In this document: one piece after another, positions 48,362 through 59,653 of the stretch
How positions within the stretch are numbered: position 1 is the first letter of the stretch
Layout of the letters: each line of letters begins with the position of its first letter
Assembly: GCA_033807695.1 (NCBI GenBank)
Contig: CM066310.1
Span: forward strand, 1,612,001-1,676,000
From: Daedaleopsis sinensis
Taxonomy: Eukaryota > Basidiomycota > Agaricomycetes > Polyporales > Polyporaceae
DNA length: 64,000 bases
Reading direction: 5' to 3'
Translations under genes and position numbers: made by a program
The notes under the pieces: generated by a model
Told to the model about the DNA's origin: nothing
Seen by the model: the letters and a program-made list of their open reading frames with translations, nothing else
Database searches by the model: none

Positions 48362-50908
48362 CTATACGATAGATGGGGCGGGATACGGCACAGGCGGGGT
48401 GGGGAGACGGGCAAACGTTCTTACAAATGTGCGTACATAGAACCCTACTGCTGCTTCCTGGATGCTCGCAAACTCGGCCGAGGATAGGTTACGGTCAGCG
48501 GCAGCCACGAGTAGCGGGGGGCACTCCGGCCAGAGGGGCATGAGAGAGACAAAACTCCGGAGGGCATCGTGAGCGACACCATCCTCAGCAAGAGGACCCC
48601 AGCGGAACTTGCGGTCTTCTTCGGGATCCCGAGGGACAATTGACATGACCGAAGACGGGGTTCCCCAGACGGAACTCACGGTGGACTCGCGTTGCCATCG
48701 GTGAACCTGCCACCAAGATTCCCGATGTGCAAGGAGGGTGTCCAGCGCCATCAGCTCCGCCCGGAAGTTCACCTCGTGACACTCCCACAGGACTCGTTCG
48801 CGAAGACGGAGGTCCGTGCGCGCCCCAAGTACGTCTACCTCCAGGTCCTCGTACTTGACGGGTCCTCCGAGCGGGTCGTACGACGGCAAGCGCGCTACCC
48901 GTGATATGAGGCGACTGACAAAGTTGTGGCCTTGTTGCCGACGTTCCGCTCGGCGTAGGTCGGCGGGAGAACCGTGCGCCATCACCTTGTGTTCCTTGGG
49001 GCTGTAATCACCCCATAAGATCGCACGCCACTCCGCGATCGTCAGGGGGTCATTAGATAGGGAAGGGTCCAGGATGCGGGCGCGAAGAAACGGCCGGATA
49101 CGGACGAAGTTGTGGACGTAGCGGGAGGCCTTGTCGTCGAAGCGCCCCCAAGTGCGCCGCGCCTCGGGGACGAGGGCCAACAACGAGCGGTCGTCCAGGG
49201 AGTCGAGCAGGAAAGGAGGTGGATAGAAATAAAGGGCGGAAGCCGAAGTGCGAGGAATGGGTGAGGCGGCCCGAAGAGCGGCTTCCCAAATCAGGGGAAC
49301 GTCTGTAAAAGGGGAGGGGACGAAACATTTTGCCGGCTGAGGCGCATTCGGGTCGGAGGTGGATATCTCCCCTTGTTCGCCAACGCTCTCGTTTCGGGCC
49401 CCAACGTTGGTGTCCGCCGCTCGCTGTCCCTTGCCTTTCCCTCGCGCTCCTCGCCGCCTTTTACCGGAGGGCTTTGCTGCCTGGCCGTCGACGGACACGC
49501 CCGCTGCGCGCATGGCGATATGTCTGCTATCCCCCTCGGGTTCTTCTAGTCGCGCTCGCTTCCGGCTGGACTCCGCCGTGTCACCTGGAAGCCGGCGAAC
49601 ATCGGCAGAATCAGGGACCTCGGCGACAGTTAGCGTGGCGAGGTGAGTGCCACCGAGATGTTTCGAGACTGCGAGGACCATGTTGCGTTGCCAGACGCCG
49701 GTCATATTGGCCACCCCTGCGATGCCCGTCGGGCGATGGTAGATGGGCGGGTCGCAGGGTTTGTCCGACACGTCCCTGGGGAAGTGAAGAACTTGCACGA
49801 CCTCCCACACTGCGAGCTTGTGCGTCAGCGGTTGAAGGAACCAGACGGGAATCCCAACCCTTGTGAGAGTCGCCGCATCGGCTCCTTCTCGGACGAAAGC
49901 CCCGATGACAGGCAGGACGTCACGGGAGTGGTCGTCGCCCGACTCTATCCGCGGCACGACGACTTCCATGTACGTCTGTAGTCCGAGAAGTTCTAGGGTC
50001 AGGCGCTGGACATGCGCTGCGACGGCGATGGTAACCGAAGGGGTCGCGGGGGCGTGGCGGAGGCGTTGGACGAACTGTCGCAGGATGGTGATCACGAAAC
50101 GAGCGTATTGATGTACGTTGGGCGGCGCGACCATGCGCTCGCAGCCCTCGATGGCCGATTTGGCGTGCGTCATGAAATCTTTCATCATCTCTGGGACGAT
50201 GTTACCCATGCCGCTGAAGCCGATGGTCGTGTCCGGTTTCCAATGTTTGCGCGCTTCGAGAGAGACCCGGAGTGCCTCGGCTGTTGGACCCGTGGAAGAC
50301 GTCGGGATGCAGGCCAGGTGCCACCAACCCCGAGTGAGGTCCTGCGGGCTGTGACTGTACTCGTGAATCCCCCACTTGCCGTCGTTGAACGTTTCAATGA
50401 CGGCAGTCTCTTTGGGATAGGGCGGGACGTAGAGCTGATTTGGGGAGGTTATGACCATGCGGTCGAACTCTCCGCGCGCTGCCACCAACGCCTGATACCA
50501 TTTGGTCACCTTCGGGGCTGGCGGATACGGTTAGCGTAATACGAGCTGCACGGCGGAGAGTGTCACCTTTCGTGCGCCGTGTAACTTTCAAAACAGGAGG
50601 GGCGGACGCTGAGTCCTCATCCTCGCTCCGCTCCGACTCGGAGGAAAACACAGCGAGCGAGTCCGGCGCACTCACGCTGAGCGCCGCCGTCGAGCTACAA
50701 TGCCTCTGTTAGCTGCGATCGGGTGCGGAATTAACAACCGAGCGTACATGGTGGGCACATGTATAATCCCCGCGACATCTTCTACGACCCCCGACGGATG
50801 TGGGTCCGGCGCCTGTGGATCGCTTGGGGTGGGCTCTCGTACAATGCGCTTGAAATTTGGAAACTTGGGGCGAGGTTTGATTGCTGAGCTATCGCCGGAC
50901 GACGCCAT
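48362..50908 (-). CDS. Large unknown protein (giant-element resident)
   Basis: Predicted start at the ATG at 50906-50908 (MASSGDSSAIKPRPKFPNFK). Two short exons encode a disordered, Ser/Glu-rich N-terminus (FSSESERSEDEDSASAPP). One uninterrupted exon of about 2.15 kb (50509-48362) follows, long for this gene-structure style. It reads VTKWYQALVAARGEFDRMVI, GWWHLACIPTSSTGPTAEAL, IVPEMMKDFMTHAKSAIEGC, GVWQRNMVLAVSKHLGGTHL, a basic patch (KPSGKRRRGARGKGKGQRAA), FVPSPFTDVPLIWEAALRAA, WRAILWGDYSPKEHK and CHEVNFRAELMALDTLLAHR, then ends PAPSIV. Total about 800 residues, probably nuclear given the basic patch. I recall similar proteins only as uncharacterised agaricomycete sequences; no catalytic motif is evident. 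No stop or frameshift, so it seems under recent constraint. Confidence 0.65.
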
Positions 50909-52572
50909 TTGGGGTTACTGATGATGGGGGTTGCAGGTCGCACTCACCGCGGGCTTGATGGGTTGCAGAGACGTGAGGGGCGGAGAAGGTGTTGAAGGGG
51001 GCCACCGAGAGGTCTTGATTCCTGGGCGAGGGTTTGAGGGAGTCGCGGGATCCTGGGGATAGGTCCGACACCGAGGCGAGGGTTGGAGATCGTCGCGGCG
51101 CAAGCTAAAGCGTTGCGTGCGGCAGACCTTGTCGGCAGATCTGCGAGCGTCGGCGCGCGTATCGCGGGGCACAACACTCAGCAGATAGTAGAGCGGTTTG
51201 AAAGTAATTTGAGAGCTCCGTCGCGTCAGAGGGAGCAGAGCGACGTGCAGGAGATGGCGGAGAAGGAGGAGAGCCTTCGCGTCCCAAACGGGCGTGCTGG
51301 GGGAAACGCCAGTCGTGGGAACCATCTATTGTCACATGACGCAAATTTTTGAATCCGCGATTGAAAGTATTAACACAGCTGTATAACGATCGATCAAAGC
51401 TCTGTCATCTCTGCAATACAACCCCAGTTACATCATAAGCTACGGTACTAACAACCGACATAGGAACTTTTGCGGAGGTCAACAAGATTCCAAGTCCGAC
51501 GACGCAGGACTTGCGCCCGTCCGGCCGTGCTCTTTGTCTCTCGCCTCTACCTCGACTGTACGCCTTAACTCCTGCACCGCCGCGAGTACGCCCCGCACCA
51601 CCCACCGATCACCTGGGCGCGACCTTGCCAGCTATGTAAGCTCCAAGGTGCGTCCGGGACACCGACGCAAGTGATCTCCGGACGGCAGCAGCCTCCGATG
51701 AGAGAACTATCCGACCCACGACGTGACCCCGACCATTTCCAAACGACGGGCAGGAGCATTGGACACCCTACCGCTCTGCCGACACCCTTCCTTTCGCAAA
51801 CCTCGGCCCAAACCCATGGGATATGCCTCATCCTTGCGCGCCGAGGCGAGCAGGTAACCAGCTGCTGTCGGTACGACAACGTGTACCGTATGGTAACAAA
51901 GTGTGTAACTCATATGCCAATGCTCACAGGAGCTCTAACGGCCAAATTCGGAGAGATTGTGGAGGACGTGAACAGGGACGGGACACTTTGGGGAACAGGT
52001 AAGCTTTTTTTCCTGTATCCATTATCCAAACCGAGATTGAGGTTGCACGCCGTCGGCATCAGTGCAGCAAACCGCATGGCACGGGAGGAACACGCAACGC
52101 CACTATACCCGGCGAACTGGGGTGGACGTGGCGGGAGCGAACACTTGGGGTCCTCGATGTGAGTCGTTCCTCGTGGATATGAACATAGGAACTTTTGCAC
52201 TCATGTCCCACACACTCAGGTATCCCAGTCTCAGTGTGTTGATCCGTTGTTTGCGATAATTACATGATATGAACCATTCAAATCGTCAATTGCGGCCATG
52301 TCGGGCATATTTGTGAAGGTTCCGCCCAGTGAGGGGGCAGTTAGAGCCCCTCCTATACATTGACTACACTCGTACGTCCATGCTCATGGTAAGATTGTTG
52401 TGTAATATTGCATGAACCCGGCATCCCGATGAAAGCCTACGATGGTGGACTGTGTGGGAGGCCATCGGGCCCCATGCCCAATTGGGACTGCACCTCATAT
52501 GAAAACCGCCCGCCCGACCCCTGTTTCCTTTCAAATTTCCTGCTACCTCCCGCCTTGCCCCCCGTTTCCGCC
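50909..52572. promoter_or_regulatory. Divergent intergenic region upstream of the KDZ transposase
   Basis: About 1.66 kb between the unknown 800-residue protein (minus) and the KDZ transposase (plus). No gene is recognised. It contains a 16-nt direct repeat (ACATAGGAACTTTTGC) at 51458-51473 and 52183-52198. Confidence 0.5.
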
Positions 52573-55500
52573 ATGGGTCCTCGCCGTCCGAAGATACCTG
52601 GGCTGGGTAGCGCAGCAAGCTTGCTCGCGCGCTCCGCCGCGACCCCAATGACGTCCAACACTGGCCACGACGGATCTGGCCCCACGGCGGAAACCCCAAC
52701 GCAGAGATCATCACGCCATGCCTATGACTTTTCGGGAGGAGGGGAAGGAAGGTCTGGCATGGGTACGCCGGTCAGTTTCATGGCATCAACATCCTCCACC
52801 GAGCCACCTGCGTCGGCCTCGCCGATGGTGGCGGGAAAGGCAGACCCGACGACCACAGAGGCAGCGGGGAGACCCACGACATCAGCGCATGGCGGGGAAA
52901 GTCAGGGGCCTAGCGCCAGCCAAAGGCACCTGGTACGTCACGTCTGCATCGTACGTATCATTTTGTAAACCTCTGTTGCAGCCGTCCAGAAAGATGGGTG
53001 CGTTCCTCGACAAGCACGCCGTCCATGCCCGCAATTGTTTGGACGCCAGAGAAACACCACCCGAGTGCACAGAGTGCCCAACTTGTCACGTCTCGGACGA
53101 CGTTGCGCGAGTATGGTACCGGTGTCAAGACTGCCCCTTAGCCTCTACGCAGTGCGGAGAGTGTATCCTGACCTCGCACCAGACACGGCCGTACGACAGG
53201 ATCCGCATGTGGAACGGGGACGATGAGTATTGGGCCAAGACCACTATGACCGAGCTCGGTTATGTGATGCACCTGGGGCACGGCACTTTGTGCTGCCCGC
53301 GAATAGCCACCAAGGGGGGTGGGCCTCCTGCTTCGACGTTCCTCCGCGACATGACTGTCGTCCACGAACGGGGGCTGATGAAAGTCACAGTGGCATTCTG
53401 CCGTTGCGACCCGCGGCGAGAGGACGGCGAGCAACTCATCGAGGGTGGACTCTGGCCGGCCACCTGGGCCAGTCCACGCACCGCGACCACCATCTCCGCG
53501 CTCGAGGCCTATCACGGGTTGCTGATCGAGACGAATACCAACATCCACGACTTCTCAACCTATCTCAAGTCACGCACGGACGCTGTACTAACGGAAGATG
53601 TCCCAGTGAGTCTCTCCCGAAGGACGGTACGAAGGACAATCACTGACCGCATTTAGGAACGATACCGGGAGGTGAACGACTCTTTCCGGCAGTACGCATT
53701 TATTCGAGCATGTCAGCGAGCTGCCGTCGACCCGACCCGGGACATCAAGCCGCGGGTGTTGACAGCGTTGTGTCCGGCGTGTCCCCAGCCGGATATCAAC
53801 ATGCGCGAGGGATGGGAGGGTCGTGACGAGAAATACCGGTATGGAGATTTCCTGCTGGTTCAGCACAATCTGAATATGTGCGACAGACATGTCGACGCGC
53901 TGCACATAGCCCTAGATGGCAACTTCCACTTCAATTTGAAACACAAGCACGCAGACCCTGACGACGTGCCGCTCTCGATGGGGGGCGGATACTTTGTGCA
54001 CGAACAGGATTTTGCTCATTATATCAAGCACGTTCCCAAGCCGAAGGACAAGGAGGTACAACGACCTCATTAACGTCCCATGACAGCAGCTGACCGTCTT
54101 TCTCAGAAAAGTACGTGCTCCAATTTCGGCGCCATGGAGTATGGCAAGTATCGAGGGTCGGTTTCCGGGATCGTGGCCGTGCTGTGTCGGCACATGTGCA
54201 CGCTTCCGGGCTCGGTCGTAGATCTCGCCAACAAGGAAGGGTACGCCACCCCCGCGCATCACATTCGCTCACTATGCTGACGTCAGGTCAGCTTCATCTA
54301 TATCGACATCGCGCTGGTGTCCGCGTTGCAACCCTACCTCCCACTAAAACTGCTCGTGATCATTTACGACATTATGTGCCAATACGTCATACGAATAGGG
54401 TCCCGACTCGCCCGGGAGTTCACTCAAGAAATGCTGGACGAGCTCGAGTCGATCAGTTCAGCAGACCTCCCTACGATACTGGCTGCGATCGGGAAATGGC
54501 ACCTGTCCATGCACACGCGCGAGTGTCGCCAGAAGTTCTCCCTCAACCTACTACCATGCTCATGCATGGACGATGGGGAAACTTGCGAAAGGTTGTGGGG
54601 TCTCATCAACGCGATCTCGCGGTCGACGAAGGAGATGACGGCCGGACACCGACATGACGTGCTCAACGACATCCTGGACGCGCAGAATGTCAAGCACCTA
54701 CATCAAATGGGTGAGTCCGACCGATTTCGGAGCATCCATGTACTCAACTAGCGCAGTGACGTTCCTCGTGGCCAAGATGGCACGAAGTGAGGAGAACCTG
54801 AGCCAGACGCAGGAGTACGTCAAGATCCTCGAAGACAACATAGTCGAACTACATGGCCAGGAAACACTCGATGAATGGAAGGCCCGCGAAGCAGCATGGA
54901 AACGCCAGGCTGTGGACGTCAAGCAACACGGGGACCTGCCGAATGAGTACGAGTTGGCACCCACGATATGTAAGCCTTGGCCCATAGTAGTGACCATTCA
55001 TTCACGAAGCTCATGTCTGCTAGCGTTGACCTCCAAGCAGATAGCCGCAAATCTCTTGCAAGAGCTCGCGGAGAAAGGAGATCACCAAGGGCATGGACTA
55101 GCCAGTGTCATGCACGACATCCTGGAATTAGAAAAGGCCAGGTGCATACGAACGCAATATAAGCGGCGCAGAGAGCGACTGACATATCTCCCAGGAGCGT
55201 GCTGCGCGAGGACGTCAAGACAATGCCGAACAGCCAGAAGCAAATAGCGAAGTTCTCCGAGAGATTACAGGAACTAGCAGACAAGGCCACGACCCTCAGG
55301 CACAGGCGCGATGAGTTCATGCAGCCCGCCGTCAACCTCGCGTTCGAAAACATCGTGCGTGCGGGGTCTTGGGCGCAAGAACCGAATTCGCCGCCCGATG
55401 GTGCTTCTTCCGCTGAGGACACGTCGAGTGACAGCGGCGCGGAGGAGGAACTGCGGGGAGATGACGCGGCAAGTACACCGTCCAAACGCGCGCGCGTTGA

Positions 55501-56691
55501 CCCGGACGCGCCCTATTCGACACCGGACCTCGCGACGTACTTCAACACGTTTCTCTCGCCGCAGCCGCCCTCGTCTGCATCAAAGCAACGAGCATCAGGT
55601 TCATCATATCTCATACCCGCCCAGGTAAACGCAGATCCCTCCGACAGCTCTGACCCGGAAGATGCATCGCGCCATGCGTCTCCCAGCTCACACGCGGACA
55701 AGCGCAGGAAGCGCAAACGAGGACACGCCGCCGCGAAGATGCGTCACAAGCTCTCGAAAACACTCGAAGCCATTCCGACCATCCCACTACCCTCGGACTA
55801 CCCTGCCGCTTTCCGGGAAGACGAGGCTATGTTGGACGCAGTACGAACCGAGCGGGAACTGCGGCAGGGATACGCGCACGAAGCCCTGGACGACCTTCGC
55901 ATGCAGCTGATGATGCACGCGGGGGTTCAGGACCGCAAGAAGCACGTCAGCGGCGTGAAGCGAACAGCTCCTGTGGACCACCGACTGGATGCCATGAGAG
56001 CCGCGATGAACATGACGAAAGCGCGATATCGCGCAGAACGTGAGCGACTCATCACGTTGGGGATGGCGCGCGACGACCCGAACCTCCGCGAACTCCTGGA
56101 ATCCCATTGCCAAGCCTTCGTGATCGTTACCGAGGAACAATGCATCGGGGACAGTCAGCGTGCCCCATCCTGGCTATGGGGCAACTTTTCCTTCCTAGCG
56201 AAGAAGACGGGGAAAGACATCACGGAGTTTCTGTTCGACAGTAAGTGGACCAGTCACATATCAAAGCATACCCGCTAACTGACCCACCAGGTTTACGAGT
56301 CCACTGGTTCCGGTATAGTGCACTTCTCTCCCGGTGGACAGAGGAGAATGAGACGGTGTCTGAAGAGATGTTCCGGACGAAACAGAGCTACCGCAAGAGC
56401 GCGGCGACCTGGGCAGAGCGCGCGCAGGACCGCAAAGTCCAAGGCCGCCTCGGGGCTGCGGCGTACGCGCGAAGGTAGATACCGATGTGTGAAGACATTG
56501 CCATGACGCTGACCAACCACAGGCAGCATGTTCGTTTTCGTCGATTGCTTGCGAGAGCGGAGGAGAGATTCCCGAACGCTGTAGATGAGGTACGTTCTGA
56601 GTGGGGTGCGAGCGCGACAAATGCTGAACAAAGACACCGGCAGGGTATCGGCATGCCGCATGCGCGCGCAGCGGGAGTGGCGACAACGTAG
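52573..56691 (+). CDS. KDZ-family transposase with CxC2-like cysteine cluster
   Basis: Predicted to mobilise the giant element. Start at the ATG at 52573 (MGPRRPKIPGLGSAASLLAR), a disordered N-terminus. The CxC2-type cysteine cluster (about 53080-53560) has CTECPTCHVSDD, YRCQDCPLASTQCGECILTS, HLGHGTLCCP and FCRCDPRR, followed by PATWASPRTATTISALEAYH. The KDZ catalytic region (about 53750-54700) has CPACPQPD, ALDGNFHFNLKHKHADPDD with the first Asp, LLVIIYDIMCQYVIR with the second, and GKWHLSMHTRECRQKFSLNL then DDGETCERLWGLINAISRST with the Glu. This is an RNase H-like DDE arrangement. Helical regions follow, then an acidic, Ser-rich section with a KRRKRKRGH nuclear signal (about 55700), and the family C-terminal RVHWFRYSALLSRWTEE (about 56297-56350). 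About nine introns; no disabling change noticed. Kyakuja-Dileera-Zisupton elements are abundant in agaricomycetes. Confidence 0.86.
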
Positions 56692-57598
56692 GAGAGAGCT
56701 TGCATATGTACACAGCAAATGAACCATCACACGCGAAGTATGTCCTAGAAGGGGCGCGGAGTACGCCCAGGATGAGTTCGACGCGCGGCGCCACATGTCA
56801 CGTGGGCGCGATTTAACACATATGCGATTCACAGAAATGTCATCGAAGGGCAGCTGGACATCGCTCGCGCATGGGTCACACTCTCGCGAGCGAAGCCCTG
56901 AGCTTCACGCGAGGCTATAAGTCCTTGTGAACGGAACAACACAACCGCTTCGGGCGGTGTCGCGCGCGCCACGCCGCGCGACAGATCACGTGTGCGCGTC
57001 GTGTAACCATAGGTGCGGATGAATGCGCGCGTGGTAGGGAGCATTGCATACGCCCGAAAGCCCGCGATCGCAAGCCCTTGGGGCTAACATCATCGGGTAC
57101 GCTCTATCGCGCTGCTATCCGTGGGTAACCGTACGGTAAGTACCCTCCCGATGTGGATTTGCTGAATGTCTACAGCCCCCCAAGCTTCTGCACGCATTGG
57201 ACAGACAGCGGACCAGGATTATACCGGCGCTCGCAATCATTGCCCCAACTCGGACTCGCTACATTGAAAAACCAGTGAGTGCAAGATACTACTCGACGGG
57301 CTGGCTGACCACCGCGGCCATTGTATGTGTTCGTGTGCCTCGTGTCCAGGTAGCCCTGACCTCGGGAGGGTTGTGCTGGACACTCGCACAGCGCCTTTCG
57401 ACACGAGCCGTCTCGCCCCGAAGCTCGCCTGCGCCATTTGGACCCAGCCTAGCTAGCTACCGCACGAGGTGAGCGCGTTCGCAGAGTTGACGACCTGACA
57501 CCTGACAGCACCGTTGTTTTCGGGTTTGCGCGGCTGTTACAGAACGTGCCTCTACCACATCGACGCACTTTCCTTACGACAAGAAGATTGTGACCACT
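56692..57598. other. Intergenic region between the KDZ and GIY-YIG genes
   Basis: About 900 bp with no recognised gene; includes GC-rich palindromic words (TGTGCGCGTC, CACGCGCGC) around 56790-57030. Both neighbours are on plus. Confidence 0.5.
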
Positions 57599-58517
57599 AT
57601 GGCGACCAGACGCCAATGCAGCGGGAGAACGCATCGTGACAGGCGCTGCCAGCGGATGGTACCCATCGAACAGGAGCTGCAATATCCAAACTGGTTGGGC
57701 GCACGGATTTACTGCGCGGATCATCTCGCTGTAAGCCTGCGGGAGACGGCGTTCCGCTCGAGGAGAACGCGCTATCAATATGTGCACTACGATGGTACGT
57801 ACGCGCTATGGTATCAACGACGATGGCTGCTAATGTCAAATAGATTTTATTCCTTCCAACCTTGAACCGCGAACGCAAGTCGCATTACGCGAAGAGATGC
57901 GGCGACCAGCGAGAGAAGGTGGGGGCAGCGGCTACATCTACGCTTTAGAGCTCTTCGGTAAGCCCACTAACGTCACCGCGCGAGACCGCGACTTTGATTT
58001 TAGCTCAGAGCGTAGCACGCCGGACGTGGTCTACATCAAGGTGGGCTACACAGAGGGCCTGAACCGTCGACTTTCGCAGTGGTGGCACAATTGCCGCACC
58101 TCTCCGTATACCCTCCTCGGATTCTGGCCATGCGAAAGCGACGACGACGTCATTACAGCGCACCCGCAAGTAGGACGTCCCTCGCCCCATGTCAAGATGC
58201 TGGAGAGGTTAGTACACTACGAGTTGACAGACCGTGCTGTCAATGCGCCGTATCTGGATGCGGGCACCCGTCCACCGGGAGCCATCACTGGAGGTCGTCG
58301 CCAAGGCCCGCGGATGGCGAGAGAGTATTGCCGTACATGTGAGTGTTCGGCCGTACAGTGTGACCGTACTCACCCGTAAGGACGCGCAGGCCGGGTAACG
58401 CACCAAGAGATCTTCGCGTTCGCACGTTTGTCGGGATCAGATCGCGGGTGGGAATGGGAGCGGATAGTGCGCCCGGTGATACGTAGGTGGGGGAAATTCG
58501 TGGAGGACTACGTGTAG
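57599..58517 (+). CDS. GIY-YIG / T5orf172-type (DUF1766-like) protein, giant-element cargo
   Basis: Start at the ATG at 57599 (MATRRQCSGRTHRDRRCQRM), an N-terminal cysteine/histidine motif like those that introduce this family (CSG-T--DR-C). After an intron (57794-57842) the core reads GGSGYIYALELFGKPTN (the GxIY strand), VVYIKVGYTEGLNRRLSQWW (the KVGYT strand with its Arg), PYTLLGFWPCE and VKMLERLVHYELTD (helix with the catalytic-type Glu). A second intron (GTGAGT...CGCAG, about 58340-58388) joins CRTC to RVTHQEIFAF, completing the usual C-x2-C...H-x-E-x-F zinc/strand motif. Stop at 58515-58517. The fold is that of GIY-YIG nucleases; fungal members are uncharacterised. A DNA-cutting or DNA-binding role linked to the element is an inference from position. 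Confidence 0.8.
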
Positions 58518-59581
58518 AACTCGCCCAAAGCACACGAGGCAAAAGTACTTACAGCGGATATCGAGACGCACACAACAATTTCAGGTAAAGGCAAGCCCGT
58601 GGGGCGTGATATGATCATTTGGTTGTAACTCCTCAGTAATACGTACTACCTACAGCTCCTCTTCGCTACACAAGAATTGTGCACAGACCGGTTTGCGACA
58701 GACCTCGCAAAACTGATGTTACCCCGGCGTGGTGATGTACACTCGCGCGCGTCGGGCAGTGGTAGTGCGAACATGGCGCGCGACTGCCTCGCGCGAAGCC
58801 TCGGATGTTAAACTGCGCGTAGCCGGCGAGGTACGACTGTGATGTCAGTGTTGGAAGAGCTTGATCGCCGACGGTAAGTGGCCGACGATAAGTGGCCGAC
58901 GGTCCAGGCCGATGGTACGTGCCTCGCGAGATACATCGGATTCGGGGAGTGTGCCTGAACATGCGCGAGAATCGGGGACAGATAGGGACAGTCGAGACCG
59001 TACGGGTGGCGCGGCACGCACGACGACGCGCCATTGACACCACGCCCGCCGCCAGTCGGGAAGCACGTCCGAGCGTAACTGATCTGCAAACATCAGGACC
59101 CATTGTAAGTAGTGAGAGCGGGCGAACAAGGAGGAGCGAAGCAGGGAGGAGGGGCGAACGAGGGAGGTGTGCCGACGACCGGTATGGGGCCAGTGGGAAG
59201 GGGCAGGGGCTGACCGCTGAGCGCTGATGGGATCAGCGGGAGAGGGGCGGGACGTGCGCATGCGGTACGAAGGAGCTTGATGCGCCACCCGATAGGACGG
59301 GCGCGAGTTGCGCCCGGGTAGCTCAGACTGAAGGTCGACGTCCTCCCGTGTCTAGCCTACCCCTGCTCGCTCGAGGTTGCTCTGAGCTCTGAGCAACCTC
59401 GAGCGAGCGAGCAAAGAGCGGTGTGTGTGTCGGAGGGGTGGAGAGCGGGAGAGGAGCGGGAGAGGGGCGCGATCGGAATGCGGGACAGGGGCGGGATCGG
59501 ACGACATGGCGTTCGGAGGGGCGGACAGCCGGGCGAGGAAGATAGCAGAAGGACCTGCGGGCCAATGAGAGGGCTGGGGGT
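58518..59581. other. Right subterminal region of the giant element
   Basis: About 1.06 kb without a recognised gene. From about 59100 it is purine-rich on plus (GGGAGAGG/GCGGGA words) and contains a strong hairpin. Overlapping ORFs on both strands reflect this composition. Confidence 0.55.
59365..59408. repeat. Perfect 18-bp-arm hairpin
   Basis: Arms GCTCGCTCGAGGTTGCTC (59365-59382) and GAGCAACCTCGAGCGAGC (59391-59408) with an 8-nt loop TGAGCTCT. It lies about 250 bp inside the right end of the giant element. Confidence 0.9.
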
Positions 59582-59653
59582 GCACAGCTTGGTACTTGTA
59601 AGTACTCTCGGTCTGTTAGGCCTAGTACTTAGAAGTACCTGTGTATATACTAC
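59582..59653 (-). repeat. Right terminal inverted repeat of the giant element
   Basis: Reverse complement starts GTAGTATATACACAG and shares the core GGCCTAACAGACCGA (59608-59622) with the left end. Arms GGTACTT.TAAGTAC and GTACTTAGAAGTACC make a hairpin around it, as at the left end. Confidence 0.78.

Larger units (their letters stand above)
27419..59653. mobile_element. Giant (32.2-kb) gene-rich transposon with KDZ transposase
   Basis: Ends are ~72-nt inverted repeats (27419-27490 and 59582-59653), about 75% identical without gaps, with an identical 15-nt core GGCCTAACAGACCGA. Each repeat contains its own small hairpin around that core. A 7-bp duplication CCAGACT flanks it (27412-27418 and 59654-59660; the next base on either side differs). 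Removing 27419-59653 with one copy joins the F-box frame as YYVPSL|ENVIDDYD. The only intact transposase not explained by a nested element is the KDZ protein at 52573-56691; KDZ/Zisupton elements make 8-bp duplications. Other residents: genes at 36670, 40056, 44872, 46383, 48362 and 57599. Nested later: a copia element (27934-36592) and a 2236-bp element (40575-42810). Net size without these is about 21.3 kb. Confidence 0.78.

Noticed and set aside
40056..50908. A TET/JBP-type dioxygenase, a gene reported to accompany KDZ elements.
   Set aside because: I looked for a double-stranded beta-helix HxD...H pattern in the unknown minus-strand genes and saw no convincing match.
52573..56691. The KDZ gene as a small separate transposon inserted in the larger region.
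   Set aside because: I could find no inverted termini with a matching duplication close to the gene, whereas the outer pair at 27419 and 59653 is supported by duplication and frame closure. Not fully excluded without a dot plot.
59280..59345. tRNA-like start (GCCCGGGTAGCTCAG).
   Set aside because: It resembles a tRNA D-arm, but no anticodon arm, T-arm (GGTTCGA) or acceptor pairing follows at the right distance.
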